Position numbers and translations under genes: made by a program
Notes under the pieces: model-generated
Databases searched by the model: none
What the model was told of the DNA's origin: nothing
What the model saw: only the letters and a program-made list of their open reading frames with translations
NCBI GenBank assembly: GCA_030600865.1
Contig: JAUVUS010000150.1
Span: forward strand, 1 to 6,605
Reading direction: 5' to 3'
Source: Bacteroidales bacterium
GTDB taxonomy: Bacteria > Bacteroidota > Bacteroidia > Bacteroidales > UBA12077
DNA: 6,605 nt
Shown here: positions 1-6,075 of the stretch, in pieces
Layout: every line of letters begins with the position of its first letter
Numbering within the stretch: the stretch's first letter is position 1

Positions 1-35
1 CTCTGTTTAAAGTTCAAAGTTTAGTGGGAATACGT

Positions 36-43
36 TAAATTTG
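36..43 (+). promoter_or_regulatory. Candidate Bacteroidota -7 promoter element ahead of the lipoprotein gene
   Basis: TAAATTTG matches the Bacteroidota primary sigma factor -7 consensus TAnnTTTG exactly and lies 15 bp upstream of the lipoprotein start codon. I see no good TTTG-type -33 element about 19-21 bp further upstream, and the implied leader would be only about 10 nt. In DNA this AT-rich a chance match is quite possible. It is still the best promoter candidate for the ABC importer locus. Confidence 0.25.
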
Positions 44-58
44 TAAAAATATTTAACT

Positions 59-1015
59 ATGCGAAAAATATTTATTATATCTTTTTTACTTCTTGTATTT
101 TTGATTAGTTGTAAGCAACAACCAGAAATCCAAAAAATAAAAATCGCCACACTTAAAGGGCCATCAGCCATGGGAATGGTAAAAATGATTGACAGCTTAA
201 ATAATACTCCCAATGCAAATATTGAAATAACAATATATAATGAACCTATACAAGTTCGGAAATTAATGCTTGAAAATGAAGTTGATTTTGCAATACTACC
301 CACAACCATGGGAGCTATACTTTATAATAAAAATGTACATTATCAATTAGCAGCAATTACGGTTTGGGGAACTTTATATTTATTTGGAAATGATACAAGC
401 ATTCAAAGCTGGGATGATTTAAGAGGAAAAAGAATTCACTTAATGGCAAAAGGAATGACTCCCGACGTTCTTTTTAGACATCTATTAATTAAAAATGGGA
501 TTGATCCGGAAAAAGATATCGAATTAGATTACTCCTTTCCTACTCATGTTGATTTGGCAAATGCCGTTGCTGCCGGGCAAGCTGATTTAGGAGTAATTTC
601 AGAGCCATTGGTTAGTTTGGTTATGCAAAAAAACAAAGAGGTTTATCCCATTTTTGATCTAAACAAAGAATGGCAAAAGGTAAATAGCAATATTCCAATT
701 GCTCAAACTGCATTGCTTGTTAAAACTAATTTTGCAAAAAGCAAACCCGATAAGTTGCAGGAAATATTGAAAAGCTACAAACAATCAACAAACTGGGTAA
801 ATAAAAACAAAGATGAAGCTGCTAAATTAATTGTTAAATATGGTATTCTGCCCAATATTAAAGTAGCAAAATCTTCTATTCCCCGTTCTAATCTTAATTT
901 TGAAGAAGCCAACAAAATTAAAAATCAAATAAATGAATATTTGAAAATCTTTTTTGAAATGAATCCTGATATTGTCGGTGGTAAAATTCCTGATAATAAT
1001 TTTTATCTTTATTAA
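59..1015 (+). CDS. ABC importer substrate-binding lipoprotein (SsuA/TauA/NMT1-like)
   Basis: This is a solute-binding lipoprotein of the nitrate/sulfonate/taurine superfamily, expected to deliver a small solute to the permease and ATPase encoded at 1592-3048. The N-terminus is a lipoprotein signal: MRK, a hydrophobic stretch (residues 4-16) and the lipobox LISC with the lipidated Cys at 18. No acidic run follows the Cys, so there is no obvious surface-export signal and the protein probably faces the periplasm. The mature part begins with a beta-strand and a glycine-rich ligand loop KGPSAMGMVKM (33-43). Later come the typical blocks VDFAILPT (75-82), SWDDLRGKRI (117-126) and GQADLGVISEPL (163-174). 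The length of 318 aa is normal. Two tandem TAA stops end the gene. No sulfonate- or nitrate-metabolism gene is nearby, so the substrate is unknown; thiamine precursors, flavins, sulfonates or others are all possible. Confidence 0.85.
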   Translation: MRKIFIISFLLLVFLISCKQQPEIQKIKIATLKGPSAMGMVKMIDSLNNTPNANIEITIYNEPIQVRKLMLENEVDFAILPTTMGAILYNKNVHYQLAAITVWGTLYLFGNDTSIQSWDDLRGKRIHLMAKGMTPDVLFRHLLIKNGIDPEKDIELDYSFPTHVDLANAVAAGQADLGVISEPLVSLVMQKNKEVYPIFDLNKEWQKVNSNIPIAQTALLVKTNFAKSKPDKLQEILKSYKQSTNWVNKNKDEAAKLIVKYGILPNIKVAKSSIPRSNLNFEEANKIKNQINEYLKIFFEMNPDIVGGKIPDNNFYLY

Positions 1016-1106
1016 TAAAGAATCATAAATATTTCTTAAATTTAGTCTGTATTATAATATTTTATTCAAATTAGCGTATACATTTAAGGTTTTAAATTAA
1101 AATAAC

Positions 1107-1499
1107 ATGAGTTCATCAATAAAATACGATTGGAGTAAAAAAAGCATTTTAATTGCTGATGATGAAATACATAATTATGTAATCATTGAGATGGCATTGA
1201 GAAAAACCAAGATTAAAATTTTTCATGCTGAGAATGGCGAAGAAGCTGTTAGCATCTTCAAAGAAAATCCTGATATTGATGTTATTTTAATGGATATCAG
1301 AATGCCGGAAATGGGGGGATTAGAAGCTACAAAATTCATACGAAGTGTTAACAGAAATATTCCGATTATTGCTTTTACAGCTTTTGCTTTATCTGATGAT
1401 GAAGCCATAGCAATGGAATTTGGCTGTGATGATTATATTTCTAAACCCGTTAGGCCTGATTTCCTGCTTAAAAAAATTAACGAGCATTTGACCAAATAA
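1107..1499 (+). CDS. Stand-alone CheY-like response regulator receiver
   Basis: This is a single receiver domain of 130 aa with no output domain. The acidic pair is D18/D19, the phosphoacceptor is D63 (LMDIRMPEMGG, 61-71), the switch Thr is T91 (AFTA), and the conserved Lys is K113 in SKPV. All catalytic positions are present, so it should be phosphorylatable. The lead-in KYDWSKKSILIADDE and the block GCDDYISKPV resemble receivers at the C-terminus of large Bacteroidota hybrid histidine kinases, so it may be a detached receiver from such a kinase; this is inference. It lies between the importer's lipoprotein gene (91 bp upstream) and permease gene (92 bp downstream), on the same strand. No kinase is adjacent on this strand; the kinases of the window are on the opposite strand several kb away. 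The gaps could hold their own promoter: TAAATTTA at 1037-1044 is a 7/8 match to TAnnTTTG. Its role is unknown. Confidence 0.9.
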   Translation: MSSSIKYDWSKKSILIADDEIHNYVIIEMALRKTKIKIFHAENGEEAVSIFKENPDIDVILMDIRMPEMGGLEATKFIRSVNRNIPIIAFTAFALSDDEAIAMEFGCDDYISKPVRPDFLLKKINEHLTK

Positions 1500-1516
1500 T
1501 TTCTTAAAAATTATTT
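1494..1516 (+). terminator. AT-only inverted repeat over the receiver stop codon, weak terminator candidate
   Basis: AAATAATTT (1494-1502) and AAATTATTT (1508-1516) are perfect 9-bp arms around a 5-nt loop, and the first arm contains the receiver's TAA stop. The stem has no G-C pair and no clean T-run follows, so it is a poor intrinsic terminator. It could slightly uncouple the receiver from the permease, or be a chance result of AT-rich composition. Confidence 0.2.
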
Positions 1517-1591
1517 ATTCCCTATGCACACCTAAGTTTTTCTAAATTCCGAATTTATTTGTAATTTTCGATCAAATTATAATTCTTTCGA

Positions 1592-2344
1592 ATGAAAAAT
1601 GCTTTTTCTAAAACCAGAATAATATCTCTTATATCAATACTGATATTAATTGGTTTATGGAAAGTAGCTTCTGTACTTTATAATTCTGAGTTAATTTTAC
1701 CTTCGCCGGAATCCACTGTTATTGCAACCTTTAAATTAATTATTTCGAAAAACTTTATTGTAATCGTAGGTGCTACAGTTCTTCGTGGAATAATCGGATT
1801 TATAATATCTTTTATTCTGGGAGTGTCGTTAGGAGTTTTGGCCGGCATTAACAGATCATTCAATGCTTTTTTAAAACCAATTCTTGTTACCATCCGTTCA
1901 ATTCCGGTAATTTCTTTAATCCTTTTGGCTTTAATTTGGTTCAAGGTTGATCTGGTTGCTGTCTTTATTGCATTTTTAACCATGTTTCCGTTTATCTGTA
2001 CCAATGTCATTGACGGAATAAAAAATGTTGATCATGATTTAATTGAGATGTCTCGTATTTATAAAGTTAATCAGCTTAAAATTGTAAAAGAAGTTTATTT
2101 GCCGGCTATAACGCCTTTTATTTTTTCGGGAGCATCCAGTGCTATGGGATTTGGATGGAGGGCAATAATTATTGGTGAAGTTTTGAGTCAGCCTAAATTT
2201 GGAATTGGTACTTTAATGCAAACAGCACAAACCTATTTAATTGTAAATGAAGTTATAGCATGGACTATTATTGCTGTTATTATAAGTTATTTATTTGAAA
2301 TAATTATTCGTAGAATAGAAAAACTAATTGTTATCTGGAAGTAA
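1592..2344 (+). CDS. ABC importer permease, SsuC/TauC-like (BPD_transp_1)
   Basis: This is an inner-membrane permease of the nitrate/sulfonate/taurine class; with the ATPase encoded 2 bp downstream it should form the transport channel. Its 250 aa match the family length. Hydrophobic segments fall at roughly residues 10-29, 55-85, 103-117, 119-140, 172-195 and 219-239, consistent with five or six membrane spans. The LPSPE block (36-40) after the first segment is typical of SsuC/TauC proteins. The EAA-like coupling loop is at about 151-180 (IEMSRIYKVN followed by VYLPAITPFIFSG), where the first Ala of EAA is Met. It is followed by the family-typical GWRAIIIGEVL (188-198) and GIGTLMQ. The start is well placed: a short polar head precedes the first span. 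A 7/8 match to the -7 consensus (TAATTTTC, 1562-1569) lies upstream but is weak. The substrate is not indicated. Confidence 0.93.
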   Translation: MKNAFSKTRIISLISILILIGLWKVASVLYNSELILPSPESTVIATFKLIISKNFIVIVGATVLRGIIGFIISFILGVSLGVLAGINRSFNAFLKPILVTIRSIPVISLILLALIWFKVDLVAVFIAFLTMFPFICTNVIDGIKNVDHDLIEMSRIYKVNQLKIVKEVYLPAITPFIFSGASSAMGFGWRAIIIGEVLSQPKFGIGTLMQTAQTYLIVNEVIAWTIIAVIISYLFEIIIRRIEKLIVIWK

Positions 2345-2346
2345 AC

Positions 2347-3048
2347 ATGGCACTTAAAATTGAAAATCTATATAAATCATTTCAGGATATAAATCTTTTT
2401 CAGGATTTCGATATTGAGTTTCAGGAAAATACTATTAGTTGTATTCTGGGCCCTTCGGGTTGCGGAAAAACTACTTTATTAAATATGATCAGTGATACAA
2501 TAAAGGCAGATTCAGGAAAATTTTCAGGATTCAACGATAAAATAATTTCTTATATTTTTCAGGAACCCAGACTTCTTCCCTGGAAAACAGTAAAAGAAAA
2601 TATTGCTTTTGTTTTACAAGATTTATATTCAAAAAAAGAAAAAGATTTGATAGCTGCAAAATACATTCGATTAGTTGAACTTGAAGATTTTGCTGACTAT
2701 TATCCTTCGAAGTTAAGTGGCGGGATGAAACAACGTGTCGCTATTGTGCGTGCCTTTTCGTATCCATCCAATTTAATCTTAATGGACGAACCTCTTAAGG
2801 CTCTTGATTTAAAACTAAAACTCAACCTGATAAAAGCTTTTCGCCAAATATGGCAAAGCGATAAACGTACCGTAATTTTTGTTACACACGACATTGATGA
2901 AGCATTACTACTTGGAAATGATATATATGTTTTTAGCAAAGCTCCTGTAAAAATTAAAGAAAAGTTTACTATCAATAACAAAGTCAGAACACTAAATAAC
3001 CCTGAAATTATTGAATTAAAGAACAAGATTTGGGATGTGATGGAATGA
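2347..3048 (+). CDS. ABC importer ATP-binding protein, SsuB/TauB-like
   Basis: This cytoplasmic ATPase energises the permease of 1592-2344. All nucleotide-binding motifs are present: Walker A GPSGCGKT (35-42), Q-loop FQEPRLLPW (71-79, Q72), signature LSGGMKQR (123-130), Walker B LILMDEP (143-149) with the catalytic E148, D-loop KALDLKLK (151-158), and the switch His H181 in VTHDIDEALLL. The Q-loop context EPRLLPW is characteristic of the nitrate/sulfonate/taurine subfamily. At 233 aa it is slightly shorter than typical SsuB/TauB proteins (about 250 aa); the glycine-rich linker between Walker A and the Q-loop is trimmed. Only 2 bp separate it from the permease stop, so translational coupling is likely. 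It ends 37 bp from the stop of the convergent ribF-like gene, and a GGGTTT repeat occupies that gap. Confidence 0.95.
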   Translation: MALKIENLYKSFQDINLFQDFDIEFQENTISCILGPSGCGKTTLLNMISDTIKADSGKFSGFNDKIISYIFQEPRLLPWKTVKENIAFVLQDLYSKKEKDLIAAKYIRLVELEDFADYYPSKLSGGMKQRVAIVRAFSYPSNLILMDEPLKALDLKLKLNLIKAFRQIWQSDKRTVIFVTHDIDEALLLGNDIYVFSKAPVKIKEKFTINNKVRTLNNPEIIELKNKIWDVME

Positions 3049-3051
3049 AAA

Positions 3052-3078
3052 GGGTTTGGGTTTGGGTTTGAGTTTGGG
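3052..3078 (+). repeat. GGGTTT tandem array with four G-triplets between convergent genes
   Basis: The 27-bp tract reads as GGGTTT units with one interrupted unit (TTTGAG) and ends in GGG. The + strand carries G-triplets at 3052-3054, 3058-3060, 3064-3066 and 3076-3078, separated by loops of 3, 3 and 9 nt, which fits the minimal pattern for an intramolecular G-quadruplex. It fills most of the 37-bp gap between the convergent ATPase and ribF-like stop codons and stands out in this AT-rich sequence. It could act as a transcription roadblock for readthrough, or be a slippage-prone simple repeat. Confidence 0.8.
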
Positions 3079-3085
3079 ATTTAAA

Positions 3086-4018
3086 TTAATAAATCAACTC
3101 TTCTATTTCAGTTTTGTCCTTCTCCAATTGTATTTTAAGGCTCTCTGTATCATTTAGCTGTAACTCATCACGCATTCTTTTATGAAAAGTTATTGTTGCA
3201 TACTTAGCCTTCAGAATAAAATTTGAATCATAGTCGAATAAATGAACCTGAACACCTGGTTGGTTTGTATCTGAAAATATTTTAATATTCAACATGCCGC
3301 GATATCTATCATCTTCACAATTTAGACTAATGGCATAAACACCTTCCTGTGGAATAAGTTTTACATTTTCTTCAATAATCATCTCTAAAGTAGAAAAACC
3401 TACTTGCTTACATTTTGGATGTCCATTTTTCAACTCGCCGGTCATAATAAAAAAATGATCAAGGTAAGCATTAGCTCTTTGAATCCGGCCTTCCAACAAT
3501 GCTTTTCTTGTGATAGTTGAACTTACAGTTTCGTTTTCTATATCTTGTTGAGGGATTTCTTCAACCTGAAAATCATGTGTTTTAGTTAATTCGTAAAGGT
3601 AAGAATAATCACCTTCGCGATTATGCCCAAAATGATGATTAAATCCAACAATAATAATCTTTGCATAAAGCTTTCCGAGCAGAATATTTTCTACAAACTC
3701 CTTTGAAGTTGTTTCTGCAAATTCTCTGGTAAAATTTATTATAACAAGATGGTCTAATCCTGTTTTTTCAAGAAGCTGAATTTTTTCTCTTTGCGTATTA
3801 ATCAGTTTTAAATCTTTACCAGCTGTATCAGGGTATAATACTATTCGCGGATGCGGATGAAAAGTAATTAAAACAGACTCTCCCTGAATGTTTTTCGCCA
3901 AAGAACTGAGCCTGTTAATTATAACCTTATGGCCAAAATGAACTCCATCGAAAGTACCAGTGGTTACAACAGCATTCTTTATCTTGCCTAAACTCTCAAA
4001 ATCTCTGTGAATTTGCAT
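3086..4018 (-). CDS. ribF: RibF-like FAD synthetase with a degenerate riboflavin-kinase domain
   Basis: RibF proteins normally carry FMN adenylyltransferase (N-terminal) and riboflavin kinase (C-terminal) in one cytosolic chain to make FMN and FAD. Length, 310 aa, is normal. The N-terminal half looks intact: GTFDGVHFGHK with the HxGH signature (27-30), FHPHPR (53-58), VGFNHHFGHNREGD (124-137) and SSTITRKAL (166-174). The C-terminal half keeps the fold outline (G194, G199, GF 207-208, GVYAI 226-230, R283). The kinase motif GFPTAN, however, reads GFSTLE (207-212), the glutamate of the EVH block that acts as catalytic base is Q257 (VQVHL), and the NIGxRPTF and YG blocks are not recognisable. I therefore expect adenylyltransferase activity with weak or no riboflavin kinase activity; this rests on a by-eye alignment. 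It lies 75 bp downstream of rex on the same strand, so redox control is possible. It may be a second RibF paralogue. Confidence 0.88.
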   Translation of the reverse strand: MQIHRDFESLGKIKNAVVTTGTFDGVHFGHKVIINRLSSLAKNIQGESVLITFHPHPRIVLYPDTAGKDLKLINTQREKIQLLEKTGLDHLVIINFTREFAETTSKEFVENILLGKLYAKIIIVGFNHHFGHNREGDYSYLYELTKTHDFQVEEIPQQDIENETVSSTITRKALLEGRIQRANAYLDHFFIMTGELKNGHPKCKQVGFSTLEMIIEENVKLIPQEGVYAISLNCEDDRYRGMLNIKIFSDTNQPGVQVHLFDYDSNFILKAKYATITFHKRMRDELQLNDTESLKIQLEKDKTEIEELIY

Positions 4019-4044
4019 TTACAATAATTAATGATTTGAGATTA

Positions 4045-4079
4045 GTGATTAGTTTTTTAATTAAAAACCCACTATTCAC
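4045..4079. repeat. Imperfect AT-rich inverted repeat between rex and the ribF-like gene
   Basis: The core TTTTTAATTAAAAA (4054-4067) is a perfect 14-bp palindrome. Flanking it, after a CCC bulge (4068-4070), TAGT (4050-4053) pairs with ACTA (4071-4074), and GTGA (4045-4048) pairs with TCAC (4076-4079) across one mismatch. Left of the core the tract repeats as GATTAGTGATTAG. It occupies the middle of the 75-bp gap downstream of rex. No T-run follows on either strand, so it is not a clear terminator; it could be an RNA-processing stem or a small intergenic repeat. Confidence 0.5.
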
Positions 4080-4093
4080 AATTAATCAACTTT

Positions 4094-4720
4094 CTAATCC
4101 TCTTTTTGTTTTACAAAATAGGCAACCTTTTCAAGCGAAGTAATCATGTCATATTCCTCTAAATGTACATTAGGCGAAACGTTTAAGGGTGTTGATGTAT
4201 AATTAAGAATTCCTTTTACCCCAGCCATTATAAGTGTTTCTGTAACAGCAGCAGCATCTTCCGGAGGAACAGTAAGTATTCCGATAGAAATATCTTGCTC
4301 CTTAATTACTCTATTTAATTCACTCATTGGATAACATTTAACACCCGAAATAACACGATTTGATTTTTCCGGGTCAGTGTCAAATGTAGCTGCAATTTTA
4401 AGTTTTGTTCTTTTTCCTTTAAAATAAGTTGCAATGGCACGTCCTAAATTACCTATTCCAATAATTGCAGCATTTAATCCCTCTTCAGTATCAATTATTT
4501 CTCCTATAACATCAATAAGAGCTTTTACATCATAACCTTTTTTTAATGTAGTCGAGTATCCGATTAACATTATATCCCTGCGTACCTGAACTGCCGTTAT
4601 ATTGTGCAAATTAGCCAACTCGTGTGAATAAATGTGTGTTTTACCCTTAGCCAGACAATTCAGTAATGTCCTTCTATATTCACTTAATCTTCCTATTGTT
4701 TTTTCTGGAAGTTTGTTCAT
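4094..4720 (-). CDS. rex: Redox-sensing transcriptional repressor Rex
   Basis: Rex is a dimeric repressor that senses the NADH/NAD+ ratio: NADH binding releases it from operators in front of fermentative, hydrogenase and respiratory genes. Its 208 aa are near the usual 205-220. The N-terminal winged helix (about 1-75) has the family blocks LPEKTIGRLSEYRR (4-17) and TAVQVRRDIMLIGY (42-55), the recognition-helix region. The Rossmann domain follows with AAIIGIGNLGRAIA (84-97), carrying the GxGxxG-type dinucleotide loop, then ATFDTDPEK (111-119), whose Asp residues sit where the adenosine ribose is bound, and GILNYTSTPLNVSPNV (170-185). The C-terminal helix (ITSLEKVAYFV) fits the domain-swapped dimer arm. 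The ATG is firm because homology begins at LPEKT. It lies 42 bp downstream of the receiver-kinase gene and 75 bp upstream of the ribF-like gene on the same strand. A palindrome at 4741-4756 may be an operator. Confidence 0.95.
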   Translation of the reverse strand: MNKLPEKTIGRLSEYRRTLLNCLAKGKTHIYSHELANLHNITAVQVRRDIMLIGYSTTLKKGYDVKALIDVIGEIIDTEEGLNAAIIGIGNLGRAIATYFKGKRTKLKIAATFDTDPEKSNRVISGVKCYPMSELNRVIKEQDISIGILTVPPEDAAAVTETLIMAGVKGILNYTSTPLNVSPNVHLEEYDMITSLEKVAYFVKQKED

Positions 4721-4740
4721 AATATTTTGAATTATTTTAA

Positions 4741-4756
4741 TTTGTTAATTTACAAA
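4741..4756. promoter_or_regulatory. Palindrome upstream of rex, possible autoregulatory operator
   Basis: TTTGTTAATTTACAAA is a 16-bp inverted repeat in which 7 of 8 base pairs are symmetric. It lies 21-36 bp upstream of the rex start codon, in the 42-bp gap after the receiver-kinase gene. The half-sites TTGTTAA and TTTACAA resemble Rex operator half-sites (TTGTGAA or TTGTTAA with TTCACAA or TTAACAA). In described Rex operators, though, the halves are separated by about 4 bp, whereas here they abut. The assignment to Rex is therefore tentative. Confidence 0.3.
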
Positions 4757-4762
4757 AAAAAA

Positions 4763-5881
4763 TTACATTGGCAATATTACAGTAAAAACTGAACCCTCAC
4801 CAACTTTACTATCAATATTAATTTCGCCATTATATAAATCTACAACACGTTTAACTATTGACAAACCTAATCCGCTACCGGTAATATGTTTTGTTTGTTC
4901 GTTTTTAACCCTGAAAAACTCATCAAATAATTTATCAGTTTCTTCCTGCGACAAACCTATTCCGGTATCTTTAACAATAATATATATATTATCGTTAGCA
5001 GATTTTAATGAAACTAGAACCTCACCACCATCATTATTGTATTTTACCGCATTAGATATCAGATTGTTAAATATTATTTCTATATCACCGGGATCTGCGT
5101 TTAGTTTTATATTTTCCTCATCTAAAAGTTTAATCTGCACATCTTTTTGTATCGCATTAGGATTCATCGCTTCTATTGAAAGCTGAGCTATTTCGTCCAA
5201 TATTATTGTTCTGAATTTTTCAGTTTTCTTTTCAAAATTAATTTTAGTTAAATCAAGTAAATCCATAATCAAATTGCGCATGCCTTTAATCCTTTTCAAA
5301 GATCTATCAATCATCTGCTCATAGTCTGCAATATTTTCGCCTGCATCTTTATCTTGCATTAAACGTAAATATCCTTCAATTGCATTTAATGGCGCTTTAA
5401 GTTCATGCGATAAAACAGATAAAAATTGATATCGAATTTCCTTTCCTTCCTTTTTCATCTTTTTGGTCATGCCACGAAGGAAAAGATGTTTCGTTGCGTT
5501 TTCAAGAGATGACTTTAACTCTTGAGGAGTAAATGGTTTTGGTATAAAATCGTAAGCACCATTATTTGTCGCTTTTACAGCAAGCTCCAATGAAGCGTAA
5601 GATGTTATCATCATTACCAGAATTTCGGGTTTGTTTTCATTAATAAATTCCAAAACGTCTGTCCCTTGTATTCCGGGCAATTTATTGTCTAGTAAAACAA
5701 TCTCAATATGATCTGATTTAATTTTTTCTATCGCTTCTTCTCCTGTCTCAACCTCAATTATATTAAAACCAATATCAGCATCCATAAATGGATAACTAAC
5801 TGTAAAATTATTTAATATCCGGCTCACCCCGGAACGTATTCCGGGTTCATCGTCAACCACCATTACATTTAAATTCTTCAT
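4763..5881 (-). CDS. Soluble receiver-histidine kinase (REC-HisKA-HATPase_c)
   Basis: This 372-aa cytosolic signalling protein combines an N-terminal receiver and a class I histidine kinase, with no transmembrane or PAS sensor segment. Receiver (about 1-128): acidic pair D10/D11, phosphoacceptor D65 (LLDNKLPG), switch T93, and K115 in PKPF; about 12 extra residues sit between helix 1 and strand 2 (residues 26-38). A charged linker (about 135-150) leads to the kinase core: H-box SHELKAPLNAIEGY with H159, N-box NNLISNAVKY (272-281), G1 DTGIG (305-309), F-box EFFR (321-324) and G2 GSGLGLSIV (335-343). All catalytic residues are intact. The receiver-first order suggests its kinase activity is set by phosphorylation from another kinase, plausibly the one cut at the window edge, or by NAD(H)-linked partners; this is inference. 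It precedes rex by 42 bp and follows the response regulator by 194 bp on the same strand. Confidence 0.93.
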   Translation of the reverse strand: MKNLNVMVVDDEPGIRSGVSRILNNFTVSYPFMDADIGFNIIEVETGEEAIEKIKSDHIEIVLLDNKLPGIQGTDVLEFINENKPEILVMMITSYASLELAVKATNNGAYDFIPKPFTPQELKSSLENATKHLFLRGMTKKMKKEGKEIRYQFLSVLSHELKAPLNAIEGYLRLMQDKDAGENIADYEQMIDRSLKRIKGMRNLIMDLLDLTKINFEKKTEKFRTIILDEIAQLSIEAMNPNAIQKDVQIKLLDEENIKLNADPGDIEIIFNNLISNAVKYNNDGGEVLVSLKSANDNIYIIVKDTGIGLSQEETDKLFDEFFRVKNEQTKHITGSGLGLSIVKRVVDLYNGEINIDSKVGEGSVFTVILPM

Positions 5882-5957
5882 CGAATACTAATTTTATTAT
5901 GCTTTGTTCTTGAAAAAAAATGATTTATAAACTGAATATTTATTTTAACAAGAATTG

Positions 5958-6028
5958 TTGGAAAAATGGAATATTGGATTATTGGATAAAGATTCATTCC
6001 ATCGTTCCATTATTCCATCATTCCAATG
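5958..6028. repeat. Intergenic hairpin made of two inverted arrays of 8-bp units
   Basis: The left half holds four consecutive octamers starting TGGA (5959-5966, 5967-5974, 5975-5982, 5983-5990). The right half holds four consecutive octamers starting TTCCA (5997-6004, 6005-6012, 6013-6020, 6021-6028). The halves form an ungapped imperfect stem pairing 5958-5986 with 5998-6026: 22 of 29 positions are Watson-Crick and one more is G-U, with an 11-nt loop. It lies in the 194-bp gap between the response regulator and the receiver-kinase gene. A second palindrome, AATTCT-T-AGAATT, lies at 6055-6067 closer to the regulator's stop. No T-run follows the stem in the direction of transcription, so it is a repeat element or processing stem rather than a standard terminator. 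The rest of the gap shows nothing I recognise. Confidence 0.8.
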
Positions 6029-6075
6029 CTTAAATTTTGATATTATTTTCATGCAATTCTTAGAATTATTTTTTA

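Noticed and set aside
7..309. Open frame on the - strand opposite the lipoprotein gene
   Set aside because: It is antisense to the signal peptide and binding-fold coding region, has no recognisable motif, and is best explained as a shadow of the + strand gene.
1500..1591. Riboswitch (for example thiamine pyrophosphate or flavin) ahead of the permease gene
   Set aside because: The gap is only 92 bp, AT-rich, and lacks the conserved core blocks of these riboswitches.
1678..2010. Open frame on the - strand opposite the permease, and similar ones at 1223-1408 and 2700-3026
   Set aside because: Each lies wholly inside a gene with clear family motifs on the other strand and shows no motif of its own.
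3078..3095. Hairpin GATTTA/TAAATC over the ribF-like stop codon as a terminator
   Set aside because: The 6-bp arms contain a single G-C pair and no T-run follows; it is expected by chance in AT-rich DNA.
59..4018. Riboflavin or FMN importer inferred from the ABC genes lying near the ribF-like gene
   Set aside because: The importer and ribF genes are convergent and not co-transcribed, and the binding protein shows no feature that fixes its ligand, so adjacency alone is not evidence.
4068..4081. Full Rex operator downstream of rex
   Set aside because: Only the half-site TTGTGAA (- strand, 4081-4075) is present; the bases where TTCACAA should follow are G/T-rich, so no complete operator exists here.
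6055..6067. Palindrome AATTCT-T-AGAATT as terminator of the response regulator gene
   Set aside because: The arms are separated by one base, so it cannot form a hairpin loop without losing pairs, and it contains only two G-C pairs; at most it is a protein site.
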